DNA of 45,706 bases, taken from NCBI GenBank assembly GCA_029261135.1, contig JAJDBX010000040.1, positions 1-45,706 on the forward strand, in the 5' to 3' direction. Below, in pieces: positions 24,365 to 33,465 of the stretch. Source of the stretch: Nitrospirota bacterium. GTDB taxonomy: Bacteria; Nitrospirota; Nitrospiria; SBBL01; JAADHI01. Under the pieces are notes generated by a model. It was not told where the DNA came from. It searched no databases and saw only the letters and a list, made by a program, of their open reading frames with translations. Within the stretch, counting starts at the first letter, position 1; each line of letters begins with the position of its first letter. The position numbers and the translations under genes are program-made.

Positions 24365-24463
24365 TAAATAAAACAAAGCGATTCCCTATAAAATCAAACG
24401 CTTCTGGTTATTATTTCAAGATACATTGTTTTAAAGTGAAACACAAGCCTTAATATTGTTCAG

Positions 24464-25771
24464 TTATGAAACGATATTTGGTTTTGTTAAGCCGTAGACT
24501 TTAATCTTTCTCCAGAGTGTTGTTCGGCTCATTTTTAGTTTTTCAGAAGTTTTTTTATAGTTCCATTTTGTCTGATTGAGTACATTTACAATCAGCTCCT
24601 CTTCCATGGCTTGCAGAGGATCTTCATTTTCTACGACTTTGTTGATGACATTTTGGGCGGTCGGCTGAATTTCTTTTTGTAAATGTTCTGATTCGAGGAT
24701 GTCTCCATCGCAGAAGACCATTGCATGCTCAACGATATTTTCTAGCTCTCGAATATTCCCGGGAAAGTCATATCCGAGTAGGATATTCATGACATCCGGT
24801 GCAACCTGTCTGACCTTTCTTCCCATTTCTTTATTGAACCGAAGAATAAAGTGATCCACGAGAAGCGGGATATCGTCTTTCCGCTCTCGTAAAGGCGGGA
24901 GTAAAATGGGGACGACTTTGAGTCGATAGTAGAGATCATGTCGAAATTCCCCGGCTTCGACGGCTTTTTTCAGATCTTTATTTGTTGCCGCGATCATACG
25001 AACATCCACCTTAATCCGCCGTGCATCTCCTACCTTTTCAATTTCCCCATCCTGCACAACACGCAGTAGTTTGGCCTGTGTTGCCAATGTCATTTCAGCA
25101 ATTTCGTCCAAAAATATTGTTCCGCCATCCGCTAACTCAAATCGCCCAAGCTTATGTGAAATGGCTCCGGTAAAAGCACCCCGGACATGCCCGAAGAGCT
25201 CACTTTCCAGTAGGTTTTCTGCTAAGGCAGCGCAATTGACGCGAATAAAGGCTTTGTCTTCACGTGTGCTGTACTGATGGATGGAATGTGCGACCAATTC
25301 TTTGCCGGTGCCGCTTTCTCCTCCAATTAACACGGTGGCTTTTGTCTTTGCAATCTTCGGAATCAGGTCATAGATTGCCTCCATTTTTTCATTCTTCCCG
25401 ATCATGTTCTCAAAAGAATAACGTTGCCGAATGGTCTCCCGCAGCATCTTGCTCTTGATGCGTTCCTCAATCAATTGCCACATGAATTTAGCGGCAAGGC
25501 CACCTATGACTTCAATGCCATCGCTTTCTTTCTCAAGGGCGTCTCGAACGGTGTTGTTGCCGGTGACATCGATAATCAGGTCGACGTCACCTTGCAGGAG
25601 ATCGTGATAATCGCCCACGGCTCGAATTTTGTGGCGACGCGCAAGGTCAAGCCCGGGTGCTTTTACATAGGGATCCGCAATCCCAACAATTTGAACGAGG
25701 GGATCTTTGTGTAGGATCTCGATGAGTGCAGTGCCTCCTTTTCCGGCACCGATAATAACGAGTTTGGTCAA
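24464..25771 (-). CDS. Sigma-54-dependent activator with N-terminal Rossmann sensor domain
   Basis: A bacterial enhancer-binding protein that remodels RpoN polymerase. Residues 1-105 form a dinucleotide-binding Rossmann domain (LVIIGAGKGGTAL, QIVGIADPYVKAPGLDLAR, DLIIDVTGNN) where a receiver or GAF domain is usual. The AAA+ domain follows (about 120-360): Walker A GESGTGKE at 151-158, the sigma-54 contact loop GAFTGA at 198-203, and Walker B GTIFLDEI at 217-224. A Fis-type helix-turn-helix ends the protein (KTSEKLKMSRTTLWRKIKVYG). The TTG start follows AAGGA by nine bases. It lies 55 bases after mdh, upstream of the sigma-54 promoter it probably controls. Confidence 0.92.
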   Translation of the reverse strand: MTKLVIIGAGKGGTALIEILHKDPLVQIVGIADPYVKAPGLDLARRHKIRAVGDYHDLLQGDVDLIIDVTGNNTVRDALEKESDGIEVIGGLAAKFMWQLIEERIKSKMLRETIRQRYSFENMIGKNEKMEAIYDLIPKIAKTKATVLIGGESGTGKELVAHSIHQYSTREDKAFIRVNCAALAENLLESELFGHVRGAFTGAISHKLGRFELADGGTIFLDEIAEMTLATQAKLLRVVQDGEIEKVGDARRIKVDVRMIAATNKDLKKAVEAGEFRHDLYYRLKVVPILLPPLRERKDDIPLLVDHFILRFNKEMGRKVRQVAPDVMNILLGYDFPGNIRELENIVEHAMVFCDGDILESEHLQKEIQPTAQNVINKVVENEDPLQAMEEELIVNVLNQTKWNYKKTSEKLKMSRTTLWRKIKVYGLTKPNIVS

Positions 25772-25826
25772 ATGAGATAATCCTTAAAATAAGATGAAAA
25801 AAATGAAGCCAGTTTTGGAGGAAGAA

Positions 25827-26765
25827 CTAGAGGACTTCGTCAACAACTTTACAAAGGCCCTGCACGGTTTTTGCGGAAGACAGAAGTCCCTCTGCTTCTT
25901 CCGTTGTCAGATTGATTTCAAGGATATGCTCTATCCCTTGATTGCCCAGCTTGACGGGAACCCCGACAAAAACATCTTCAAGTTTGTATTCCCCTTTGCA
26001 CAGAGCCGAACAAGGAAGGATTTTTTTCTTGTCTTTTAGAATCGCTTCGATCATTTCGATAATGGCCGCAGAGGGGGCATAGTACGCCGAGCCGGTTTTC
26101 AGCAGTTTAACGATTTCCGCCCCACCATCTCGCGTGCGTTGAACTATTGTCTCCAGGCGGTCTTTTGAAATCAGCTCCAGAATCGGTACCCCCGACACCG
26201 TTGTATAACGTGTGAGTGGTACCATGCTGTCGCCATGTCCTCCTAGTACAAGGGTTTGGATATTCTCGACCGAAACATTCAGTTCCATGGACAAAAAAGC
26301 GCTAAAACGTGCGGCATCGAGTACCCCGGCCATCCCAATGACTCGTTCTTTATTAAAACCGCTGACCTTATGTGCAACGTAAGTCATGGCATCCAGCGGG
26401 TTCGAAACCACAATCAAGATCGCATCCGGTGATTTTTCGACTGTTTTTCCCGTGACCTCTTTTACAATTTTTGCATTGACACGCAAAAGATCATCCCGGC
26501 TCATTCCGGGCTTTCTGGGCAGACCCGAGGTAATCACGACGATATCTGAATTTGTTGTGGCCGCGTAATCGGCGTCACCGATTACGCGGCTATTGTATCC
26601 ATAAATGGGTGCGGTTTCAGAAAGATCAAGCGCCTTCCCTTTGGGCATATCCGAATCGAGATCGATCAGAACAACATCCGCTATTTCTTTTTCTGCGAGA
26701 CGTTGGGCTGCGGTTGCGCCAACATGTCCTGCCCCAACGATGGTGACCTTATTTCGTTTTAGCAT
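25827..26765 (-). CDS. mdh: Malate dehydrogenase
   Basis: NAD-dependent oxidation of malate to oxaloacetate in the TCA cycle. The 312-residue protein belongs to the LDH-like MDH group. It has the NAD loop GAGHVGATAA at about 11-20, the ribose-binding Asp (VLIDLDSD), the substrate loop GLPRKPGMSRDDLL in which Arg, rather than the Gln of lactate dehydrogenases, indicates dicarboxylate specificity, VVSNPLDAMTYVA, and the catalytic His in LGGHGDSMVP. GAGGG precedes the ATG. It heads a probable operon with the Rossmann-sigma-54 activator, and a DASS-type carrier gene lies 1 kb upstream. Confidence 0.95.
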   Translation of the reverse strand: MLKRNKVTIVGAGHVGATAAQRLAEKEIADVVLIDLDSDMPKGKALDLSETAPIYGYNSRVIGDADYAATTNSDIVVITSGLPRKPGMSRDDLLRVNAKIVKEVTGKTVEKSPDAILIVVSNPLDAMTYVAHKVSGFNKERVIGMAGVLDAARFSAFLSMELNVSVENIQTLVLGGHGDSMVPLTRYTTVSGVPILELISKDRLETIVQRTRDGGAEIVKLLKTGSAYYAPSAAIIEMIEAILKDKKKILPCSALCKGEYKLEDVFVGVPVKLGNQGIEHILEINLTTEEAEGLLSSAKTVQGLCKVVDEVL

Positions 26766-26820
26766 ATCCCTCAGATCTCTCAGATTGTAAAAAAAACGTT
26801 CATAAATTAAACAACTTTAA

Positions 26821-26849
26821 ATTGTACCTGAAACAAGGGATTGAAGCAA
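26821..26849 (-). promoter_or_regulatory. Sigma-70-type promoter for mdh
   Basis: On the minus strand TTGCTT at 26849-26844, a 17-base spacer and TACAAT at 26826-26821. The predicted start is about 50 bases before the mdh ATG. Confidence 0.45.
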
Positions 26850-26874
26850 TACTGGAAGAGAAAGTTAATAAAAG

Positions 26875-27747
26875 TTAAACCTTGAGAAGCGGTTTGTCGC
26901 GATGACAAACCGCTTCTAGCGGACAAACCTGGCATTTTTGTGGATCGTACGCGATGGGGCAGGCTTCAGAGATCCCCAGATGGCAGAGTGAAAAGTCATA
27001 TTTAAGTGGGTCGTGAGGATCACATCTTTTCAAAAAATTCGTAATCTCTTTAGCCATTTTCCAGTCTGGGCTTTTTCGGGATGTGAGTTCAAGATATTGA
27101 GCAATCCGAATAATATGTGTATCAAGCGGAATGATCAGTTTATCCGCTGGGATTTCCTTCCAAAGTCCGAAATCGACCCCATCATTTGGCCGGATCATCC
27201 ATCTTAGAAAAAGGTTCAAACGTTTACAGGCGCTCCCAGAATTCGGGGACGGGAGCAGATAAGACAAGCCGCGCGAAATGGGTTTTGACAAATATTTACG
27301 TAATGCGGCAACAAAACGTGAGAGCGTTGGCCCGATATCTTCATCGGCCTCGTGATAAAGCGACAAAAATAATGTGCCAATGGAACCATGATCTTGTATG
27401 ACTCGGCTCATCAAAGCCATCAAATAAAATAAATCTTCTTCCGTGTTAAACCGATAATAAATACCTTTAAAGCGAGGGCGTTCTTGATTTGCTATGAAAT
27501 GATTCATGTACCGATACAGCTTTCCTTCGGACAAGGCGAATAATTTTTCAAGGGTCTGTTTAAAGAGCTCAACGCGGCCATAAGCCAAAACGGAGGCAAC
27601 GAAGCCTGCAATTTCGATTTCTCTTTGATCTTGATAACGACGTGGAAATTCAATGGGGTCGGCTTTTATTCGCTGATGTGCCGGGCTTATTTTTAAAAGA
27701 CGTTCAAGACAATGCGTTAATTTTTTAGCGCGACGTGAATTAGACAT
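26875..27747 (-). CDS. TIGR02757 (DUF2400) family protein, HhH-GPD-like
   Basis: The 290-residue protein matches the uncharacterised family often annotated TIGR02757: DPIEFPRRYQDQREIEIAGFVAS with YGRVELF, a helical middle with LDTHIIRIAQYL, and a C-terminal cysteine set C-x8-C-x2-C-x5-C (CPIAYDPQKCQVCPLEAVC). That end resembles the [4Fe-4S] loop of endonuclease III-type DNA glycosylases, suggesting a nucleic-acid-binding Fe-S protein. No activity is established. Its ATG overlaps the stop of the DASS carrier gene (TAATG), so it is the last gene of the ten-gene run. Confidence 0.85.
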   Translation of the reverse strand: MSNSRRAKKLTHCLERLLKISPAHQRIKADPIEFPRRYQDQREIEIAGFVASVLAYGRVELFKQTLEKLFALSEGKLYRYMNHFIANQERPRFKGIYYRFNTEEDLFYLMALMSRVIQDHGSIGTLFLSLYHEADEDIGPTLSRFVAALRKYLSKPISRGLSYLLPSPNSGSACKRLNLFLRWMIRPNDGVDFGLWKEIPADKLIIPLDTHIIRIAQYLELTSRKSPDWKMAKEITNFLKRCDPHDPLKYDFSLCHLGISEACPIAYDPQKCQVCPLEAVCHRDKPLLKV

Positions 27748-29207
27748 TACGGCAGGAGGATGCGGGCGAGTCGGACGATGAGCACGATAACAATAGCCAT
27801 GACGAGGTTAAGTTTGATCCCTGCTTTCATCATCGCCTTCATCGGGATACGGTTTGTGCCAAAAACGATAGCATTAGGCGGGGTCGCAACGGGCAACATA
27901 AAAGCGCAAGAGGCTGAAAGGGTGGCTGTGACCAGGAGCAAAATAAGATCATGGCCACTTCCCACAGAAACTGCCGCTAAAATGGGGAGAATCACCTGGG
28001 TCGTCGCAGTATTGCTTGTGATTTCGGTGAGAAAGGTCATCACTAAAGCAATAAATATCATCATGACAATGGGTGAAACTCCGGTCAGAAATGCCATTTG
28101 ATTCCCGATGCTTTCTGAGAGACCGGAACGCTGCATGCCCATCGCCATCGCAAACCCGCCGCCAAACAAGAGGAGTATTTGCCAGGGAATATGACCAAAG
28201 GCATCGGCATCTAAAATAGGGGTGTTGTTTTTGATCGGGATTAAAAATAACAAGAAAGCAGCAGTCATGGCGACGGTGCCATCGTCCACACCTTTATAAG
28301 GCAGAAGAGCGGACCATCCCGGAATTGAAAATGTATCGCCTTTGATGCCCTGCCGCGTCATCCAGGCCATTGCGGTCATAAAAAGAATGGAGGCCACAAA
28401 TTTCTCTTCACGCGTCATCTGACCGAGTTGTGTGATTTCCGCTTTAATAGGGTCAACAGACGCATGGGACCAGGGGAGCTGGCGCACTATTTTTGCGAGA
28501 AAAAAGTAGAGGACGGCTAAACCTGCAAAGACCATCGGTACCCCAACGGCCATCCATTGCAAAAAACTCGGGGTTTGATCCAATTGGACATTGCGCATGG
28601 TCTCTAAAAAAATCAAATTGGGAGGACTCCCGACCGGGGTTCCCATGCCTCCGATATTTGCAGAATAGGCGATAATCAGCAAGAGCGTTGTAGAAAATAC
28701 CTGCCGTTCTTTTTCATTAAATTGCTGATCCAATCGTGAAATCACCGCCACTGCAATGGTGACCATTAACATGGTCGTGGCGGTATTTGAAATCCACATG
28801 GAGAGAAAAGCGGTTGCCCCTGCAAATCCAGCGACAATTTGGATGAGACTCGCATGCCACTGAGAAAGAATAAATAGGGCGATGCGGCGGTGTAAGCCTG
28901 TCTTTTCCATTGCTTGTGCGATCAGGAATCCGCCCAAAAAAAGAAAAACCGTACTGGTCATATAACGGGGGGCGGTTTCTTTGCCTGTCGCAATTCCGGT
29001 TAAGGGAAAGGCGATTAGAGGAATGAGGGCTGTGACAGAAAGAGGGATACATTCCGTCATCCACCAAAGTGCCATCCAAAGGGCAACGCCCAGCATGAAG
29101 GGTGCTTTTTGATGCTCAGGAATGGTGAGAAAAATCGGGACGAATATCGCCAGCAAGGGACCCAAAATGAGAGCGATGGGTTTGATGTGCGCCTGAGAAA
29201 ATCGCAA
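27747..29207 (-). CDS. DASS/SLC13 family anion (dicarboxylate) transporter
   Basis: A 486-residue membrane carrier with about a dozen hydrophobic segments. DASS motifs are visible: ALWMALWWMTECIPLSVTALIPL near the N-terminus, STVFLFLGGFLIAQAMEKTGL, and the two Na+/substrate-binding helix pairs SMWISNTATTMLMV and TEITSNTATTQVILPIL, with PVGSPPNLI and PVATPPNAI. The SNT repeats are the family's substrate signature. Malate, succinate or sulfate are plausible substrates; nearby mdh favours a dicarboxylate (inference). The TTG start has GAG six bases upstream. It lacks the TrkA-C domains of the SLC13 protein at 18669. Confidence 0.88.
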   Translation of the reverse strand: MRFSQAHIKPIALILGPLLAIFVPIFLTIPEHQKAPFMLGVALWMALWWMTECIPLSVTALIPLIAFPLTGIATGKETAPRYMTSTVFLFLGGFLIAQAMEKTGLHRRIALFILSQWHASLIQIVAGFAGATAFLSMWISNTATTMLMVTIAVAVISRLDQQFNEKERQVFSTTLLLIIAYSANIGGMGTPVGSPPNLIFLETMRNVQLDQTPSFLQWMAVGVPMVFAGLAVLYFFLAKIVRQLPWSHASVDPIKAEITQLGQMTREEKFVASILFMTAMAWMTRQGIKGDTFSIPGWSALLPYKGVDDGTVAMTAAFLLFLIPIKNNTPILDADAFGHIPWQILLLFGGGFAMAMGMQRSGLSESIGNQMAFLTGVSPIVMMIFIALVMTFLTEITSNTATTQVILPILAAVSVGSGHDLILLLVTATLSASCAFMLPVATPPNAIVFGTNRIPMKAMMKAGIKLNLVMAIVIVLIVRLARILLP

Positions 29208-29218
29208 TGTTGACTCGC

Positions 29219-29842
29219 CTATTTTTTCTGATGTTGCTTGGGCATGGGTTGGAGTTTTTCAACATCAGGGATAAAGGGTATCTCTGGTTTTTCCAATTCG
29301 ACTTTTTCCATCAGGGGGATATTCCAATGAACGATGGCAAGATGGTCGGAGGGTGTGGGATGTCGCGGAGAGACGGTGTGGTAAGTGAGTTCAATATGCG
29401 TATCGCCCACGATCCAAACGACCTTGGGGCCAGGGAGCCGTTCTTTCGGTTGCCCTAAACGAGCCGTCCATTTGGGGAGTAGTTTATCGACAAAACCCGG
29501 ATCATTCGCATTGTTAAAACGGATATGCGCTATGACCAAGCCATATTTTTTATGGATGCCGAAACTTACGGAGCGGATATCTTTTTCGCCGAGTGCCTCC
29601 CCGGATACAGTCAACTCTCCCTGGGAAGGTCCCTCAAAGGCCCAGATGCCTCCGGGTTCAGGCGTAAGCGGATTTTTTAAAACAACCTGATAGGCCGAGA
29701 TGACCTCTTCCCTGTTCATACCCCACTTGACCTTGCCAAAGCCTTGTTTCAGTGAAGGGGCATCTTTCGCGAGCGCTGTTACTGGCAAGAGGAAAAGGGT
29801 CATTAAAATCGGGATGATTATTTTAAAATGAAATGGTTTCAT
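29219..29842 (-). CDS. Secreted protein of unknown function
   Basis: I do not recognise the family. The 207-residue product begins with a clear Sec signal peptide (basic KPFHFK, a hydrophobic run of about 15, and a probable cleavage after ALA-K). The mature part has GFGKVKWGMNREEVISAYQ, a pattern seen in small periplasmic proteins with a WGM..EV start, mixed beta strands, and a proline-rich C-terminus (EKPEIPFIPDVEKLQPMPK). It lies 12 bases before the carrier gene and 19 after the lipase gene, so it is part of the ten-gene run. A soluble periplasmic role is all that can be inferred. Confidence 0.7.
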   Translation of the reverse strand: MKPFHFKIIIPILMTLFLLPVTALAKDAPSLKQGFGKVKWGMNREEVISAYQVVLKNPLTPEPGGIWAFEGPSQGELTVSGEALGEKDIRSVSFGIHKKYGLVIAHIRFNNANDPGFVDKLLPKWTARLGQPKERLPGPKVVWIVGDTHIELTYHTVSPRHPTPSDHLAIVHWNIPLMEKVELEKPEIPFIPDVEKLQPMPKQHQKK

Positions 29843-29860
29843 TTAAGCATCGATGCTTTT

Positions 29861-30718
29861 CTAATTTTCAGGAAGCATTTCCTCAAGCCACTGAATTAAA
29901 TCTGTCACCACTTTTTTCCGGGCGATCTCGTGGAAGACCTCATGATAAAAACCATCGTACCATACTAACTTTTTTTTCGGATATTTTAAACGTTCAAATA
30001 GGATCTTTGCCCCTTCGGGTGAAACAATGGCATCATCCCCGGCCTGTAGGATCAATGTGGGCAGATCGATTTTTTCTACATTTTTTTGGAAATAGTGGTT
30101 CATTTTTCTAAATTGGATGTAAAACCGGGGGGTCGCTTGCACAATAATCAATGGATCCTCGAGAACGGAATTGACCACCGCAGGGTCATGACTCCGCTTG
30201 TGATGTAAACTCGGATAGCGAATTGAAACTGTCGGCATGAGAAAATACAAGAGGTATCCCAGTAGCTCCAAATGAAAAGGGAGTGAAGGGACTTCAAAGG
30301 CGGGTGATGAAAGCACCAATCCATCGACCACTCCTGGATTATCGATGCAATAGGTTGCCGAGATTAAGCCCCCAAGACTGTGTCCCAGTATAAATACCGG
30401 CGCATCAGGGTATTCTGTTCGGAGAAAAAGCAGAACCGCTTTTAAATCATCATGATAGTCTTGGTAGCGGGCAACATCTGCGTGTTTTCCACCCGAAGTG
30501 CCAAAGCCTCGCTGATCGTAGGCCAAACTACTAAAATCTGCTTCAGCCAGATTCTCTTGAAGCAAGGCATAGCGTCCCCTGTGGTCATTAATCCCATGAA
30601 TAATCAGGACAATTGCTTTAGAAACAATGGGGTTGACCACAGAAAAAGAGAGTGAGATTTCTCCCTGCTGAATGCGTCCCTCTGTCTTCGTCGTCACTCC
30701 GTTTTGAGGAGTTTTCAT
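29861..30718 (-). CDS. Alpha/beta hydrolase, monoacylglycerol lipase-like
   Basis: A serine hydrolase of 285 residues in the COG2267 lysophospholipase/monoglyceride lipase group. Motifs: the oxyanion-hole strand IIHGINDHRGRY, YDQRGFGTSGG, the nucleophile elbow GHSLGG with the catalytic Ser, the acid in ILQAGDDAIVSPEGA, and the His in GFYHEVFHE near the C-terminus. A longer start at 30793 would overlap miaB by 74 bases. The ATG at 30718, just after the miaB stop, gives the normal family length and is preferred, implying translational coupling. The likely job is hydrolysis of a lipid ester in the cytoplasm or at the membrane. Confidence 0.88.
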   Translation of the reverse strand: MKTPQNGVTTKTEGRIQQGEISLSFSVVNPIVSKAIVLIIHGINDHRGRYALLQENLAEADFSSLAYDQRGFGTSGGKHADVARYQDYHDDLKAVLLFLRTEYPDAPVFILGHSLGGLISATYCIDNPGVVDGLVLSSPAFEVPSLPFHLELLGYLLYFLMPTVSIRYPSLHHKRSHDPAVVNSVLEDPLIIVQATPRFYIQFRKMNHYFQKNVEKIDLPTLILQAGDDAIVSPEGAKILFERLKYPKKKLVWYDGFYHEVFHEIARKKVVTDLIQWLEEMLPEN

Positions 30719-30719
30719 T

Positions 30720-32066
30720 TCAAGTCTGGGTGAGTACAGGAATGGTAAGTGTTTGACCCAAAAGGGTCGCGGTTGTTGCATTTTTGATCTCAAGGGGAAT
30801 CAATTCGCCGGGAAGATGTGGTGTTGATGGAAAAATAACCGTCATATTGCCGTCACTTTTGCCCATTTGAAAACCGGGGCGCTTGTCTGTTTCCCCTTCG
30901 ACCATCACATTTATGGTTGATCCAATTTTGGCTTGATTCTTATTCAGAGAAATTTCATGTTGAAGATCAAAAAGGGCCACGATACGTCTTGTCTTGACTT
31001 CAGGTGGTACATCGTCTGGATATTTTTTTGAGGCGATGGTGCCTTTTCGCTCAGAATATTTAAAGATGTAAGCACTGTCGAATTCGACTGTTTTGATCAG
31101 ATCAATTGTCTCTTGCTGGTCGGCTTCTGTCTCTGTCGGGAAACCGACAATGATATCTGTTGTGATTGAAATATTGGGAATGATCTGCCGTATTTTTTGT
31201 GTGAGTTGGATAAATTCATTTTTCGTATAGGTCCGATTCATCAGCTCAAGGATACGGTCACTGCCGGATTGTAAAGGGAGATGAATATGTTTACATATGT
31301 TGGGATGTATCGCAATGGCTTCTAGGAGAGGTTCTGGGAAATCTTTGGGATGGGGCGAAGTAAAACGTACCCGCTCAATGCCCGGCACATTGGCCACTTC
31401 AAGAATGAGATCCGCAAAGGAGATCCCATTGGCCTGATAGGAATTTACATTTTGTCCCAGCAGGGTGACTTGTTGAAACCCTTGCAAAACAAGGGCGTGT
31501 ACTTCACCGAGGATATCATCTAAGGCACGGCTGCGTTCCCGGCCACGGGTATAGGGCACCACACAAAAGGTACAGAAATTATCACAACCCCGCATGATAA
31601 CCACCCAGGCATTGACGCCATCGAAGCGGTTCGGATCAATGCCTTGATAGGTCTCATATTCAGAAAGGTCTGCATCGATGACTTGCAAGTTTTTATTTGT
31701 GTCTGTTTCAGAAACTTTTGCAATTAACTCGGGCAAGGCCCGATAATTATCCGGCCCGACGACCATGTTCACCACCGGATGTTTCAGTATCGTTTCTTTG
31801 AGGTTCTGCGCCATGCATCCGAGTAGGCCCACAACAAAATGTCCTTTTTCTTGTTGCATTTTCTTCCGAAGGGGACGCAGTGTGTCGAGGCGACCATAGA
31901 TTTTTCGATGGGCATTTTCACGAATCGCACAGGTATTGATCAGAACGACTTGGGCCTGATCAATCACCGGGACAAGGGTATAACCCGCATTGCTTAAGAC
32001 AGATCGAATCACTTCCGAATCGGAAATATTCATCTGGCAGCCGTATGTTTCTAGAAAGACATTCAT
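30720..32066 (-). CDS. miaB: tRNA-2-methylthio-N6-dimethylallyladenosine synthase MiaB
   Basis: MiaB adds a methylthio group to isopentenyl-A37 of tRNAs reading UNN codons, using two [4Fe-4S] clusters and SAM. The 448-residue protein shows all three domains. The UPF0004 domain holds three Cys (ETYGCQMNISDSE, INTCAIRENA, GLLGCMAQ). The radical-SAM core has CDNFCTFC followed by PYTRGRERSR and IHLPLQSGSD. The TRAM domain has VMVEGETDKR. It directly follows mtaB, giving two related methylthiotransferases in tandem, and precedes the lipase gene. Confidence 0.95.
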   Translation of the reverse strand: MNVFLETYGCQMNISDSEVIRSVLSNAGYTLVPVIDQAQVVLINTCAIRENAHRKIYGRLDTLRPLRKKMQQEKGHFVVGLLGCMAQNLKETILKHPVVNMVVGPDNYRALPELIAKVSETDTNKNLQVIDADLSEYETYQGIDPNRFDGVNAWVVIMRGCDNFCTFCVVPYTRGRERSRALDDILGEVHALVLQGFQQVTLLGQNVNSYQANGISFADLILEVANVPGIERVRFTSPHPKDFPEPLLEAIAIHPNICKHIHLPLQSGSDRILELMNRTYTKNEFIQLTQKIRQIIPNISITTDIIVGFPTETEADQQETIDLIKTVEFDSAYIFKYSERKGTIASKKYPDDVPPEVKTRRIVALFDLQHEISLNKNQAKIGSTINVMVEGETDKRPGFQMGKSDGNMTVIFPSTPHLPGELIPLEIKNATTATLLGQTLTIPVLTQT

Positions 32067-32085
32067 CGCAAGCGCTCATTCTACC

Positions 32086-33465
32086 TCAAACAAGGTGGGC
32101 GATCGCAAGTCCTTCTTCAATTGCTTTAATTTTTACTTCTCGGAGGGAACCGGAAAGATCTTCTGTGGCCTCAAGACCCACACGAATGTAGTTGTCGGTC
32201 AGCCCCGTGAAAAAGCCTTTTTTGTTTTGTGATTCAAACAAAACAGAGACCTTTTGGCCCAGTGCTTCTTGGTAGAAATGGGAGCGCATGCTTTTACTGA
32301 GATCGCATAGATATTTCGTGCGTTGTTTGATGACCGTGGGGTGTACGGGCGGAAGATCAGTTCGCGTCACGCGTGTCCCTTTCCTGCGGGAATAAGGGAA
32401 GACATGCAGGTATGAAAAGGGGAGCGATTTGAGCAGGGAAACGGTTTCTTGAAATGCAGACTCCGTTTCTCCGGGAAAACCGACCATCACATCCGTGCCA
32501 AGCCCCAGCTTAGGAACCAAAGCAATCGCCTCTTGCGCAAAAGAGAGGTATTCTTTTCGTGAATAACGTCGATCCATACCGGAAAGGGTTTGATTGCTCC
32601 CACTTTGTAGGGGGAGATGCAGATAAGCACAGAGTTTTTTTGATGACTTCATTAAGTGAAGGAGGGATCGGGAAACCGTGGTCGGTTCAATCGAAGAAAT
32701 ACGTATCCGCTCGAGTCCGTTTATGGCCTCAAGGTTCTGAATTAAATTAACCAAGTCTTTCCCGTCCGAAGAATAATCGCCCAGATTGACGCCGGTGAGG
32801 ACAATTTCCTTATGGCCTCTTGCCACCCACAGATTGACCTCTAGCAGCACATCGTCAAAAGCACGGCTTCGTGACCGTCCACGTGTATAGGGAATGATGC
32901 AGAAAGTACAAAAAAAATCACAGCCATCCTGAATTTTGACATTGGGACGCGTGGCATGATCAAACACACTTAGGTTCGGAATGGTAAATTCATCCCGATT
33001 TATTTGGGGGGAATGAAAGACCATCGGTTCTATCCGTTTTTGAAGTCTTCCCTTTTGTCCTGACTCTTTTCCTAAAAGACGCGTAATAAGTGAGGGCAGG
33101 GACATTTTATGATCTGTCCCGGCGATCAGATCGATACCTTTGATCTGTTTCAGTGCATCAATGCCTATCTGTGCGTAACAGCCCGTGACGGCAATGAAGG
33201 TTTGTGGATTTTTTTTAAGAATACGGCGAATGAGGGCACGACATTTGGATTCTGCTTGTGCCGTAACGGAACAGGTATTGATCACACTGAGGTCTGAAGC
33301 CCTGCTTTCATGCACAACCTGAAAGCCCTCGGCATCAAATCCTCCGGCCAAAGCCCCACTTTCTGACTGGTTCAAGCGGCAACCCAGTGTTTGAAAAGAA
33401 ACCGTGGGGGAGGGGTCTTTATGTGTAATTTGGATGAGTGCTTCTGAACTGGAAGGGCTGTTCAT
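32086..33465 (-). CDS. mtaB: tRNA (t6A37) methylthiotransferase MtaB
   Basis: MtaB converts t6A37 to ms2t6A37 in ANN-reading tRNAs. The layout is as in MiaB but with subgroup features: the N-terminal start VSFQTLGCRLNQSESGAL, INTCSVTAQAESK, AVTGCYAQ, the radical-SAM triad in CDFFCTFCIIPYTRGRSRSR, and a TRAM-like C-terminus. TLGCRLNQ.E is typical of MtaB as opposed to MiaB or RimO. The ATG at 33465 overlaps the ferredoxin stop (ATGA), giving 459 residues; an upstream TTG at 33501 is less likely. It is the first of two tandem methylthiotransferase genes. Confidence 0.93.
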   Translation of the reverse strand: MNSPSSSEALIQITHKDPSPTVSFQTLGCRLNQSESGALAGGFDAEGFQVVHESRASDLSVINTCSVTAQAESKCRALIRRILKKNPQTFIAVTGCYAQIGIDALKQIKGIDLIAGTDHKMSLPSLITRLLGKESGQKGRLQKRIEPMVFHSPQINRDEFTIPNLSVFDHATRPNVKIQDGCDFFCTFCIIPYTRGRSRSRAFDDVLLEVNLWVARGHKEIVLTGVNLGDYSSDGKDLVNLIQNLEAINGLERIRISSIEPTTVSRSLLHLMKSSKKLCAYLHLPLQSGSNQTLSGMDRRYSRKEYLSFAQEAIALVPKLGLGTDVMVGFPGETESAFQETVSLLKSLPFSYLHVFPYSRRKGTRVTRTDLPPVHPTVIKQRTKYLCDLSKSMRSHFYQEALGQKVSVLFESQNKKGFFTGLTDNYIRVGLEATEDLSGSLREVKIKAIEEGLAIAHLV

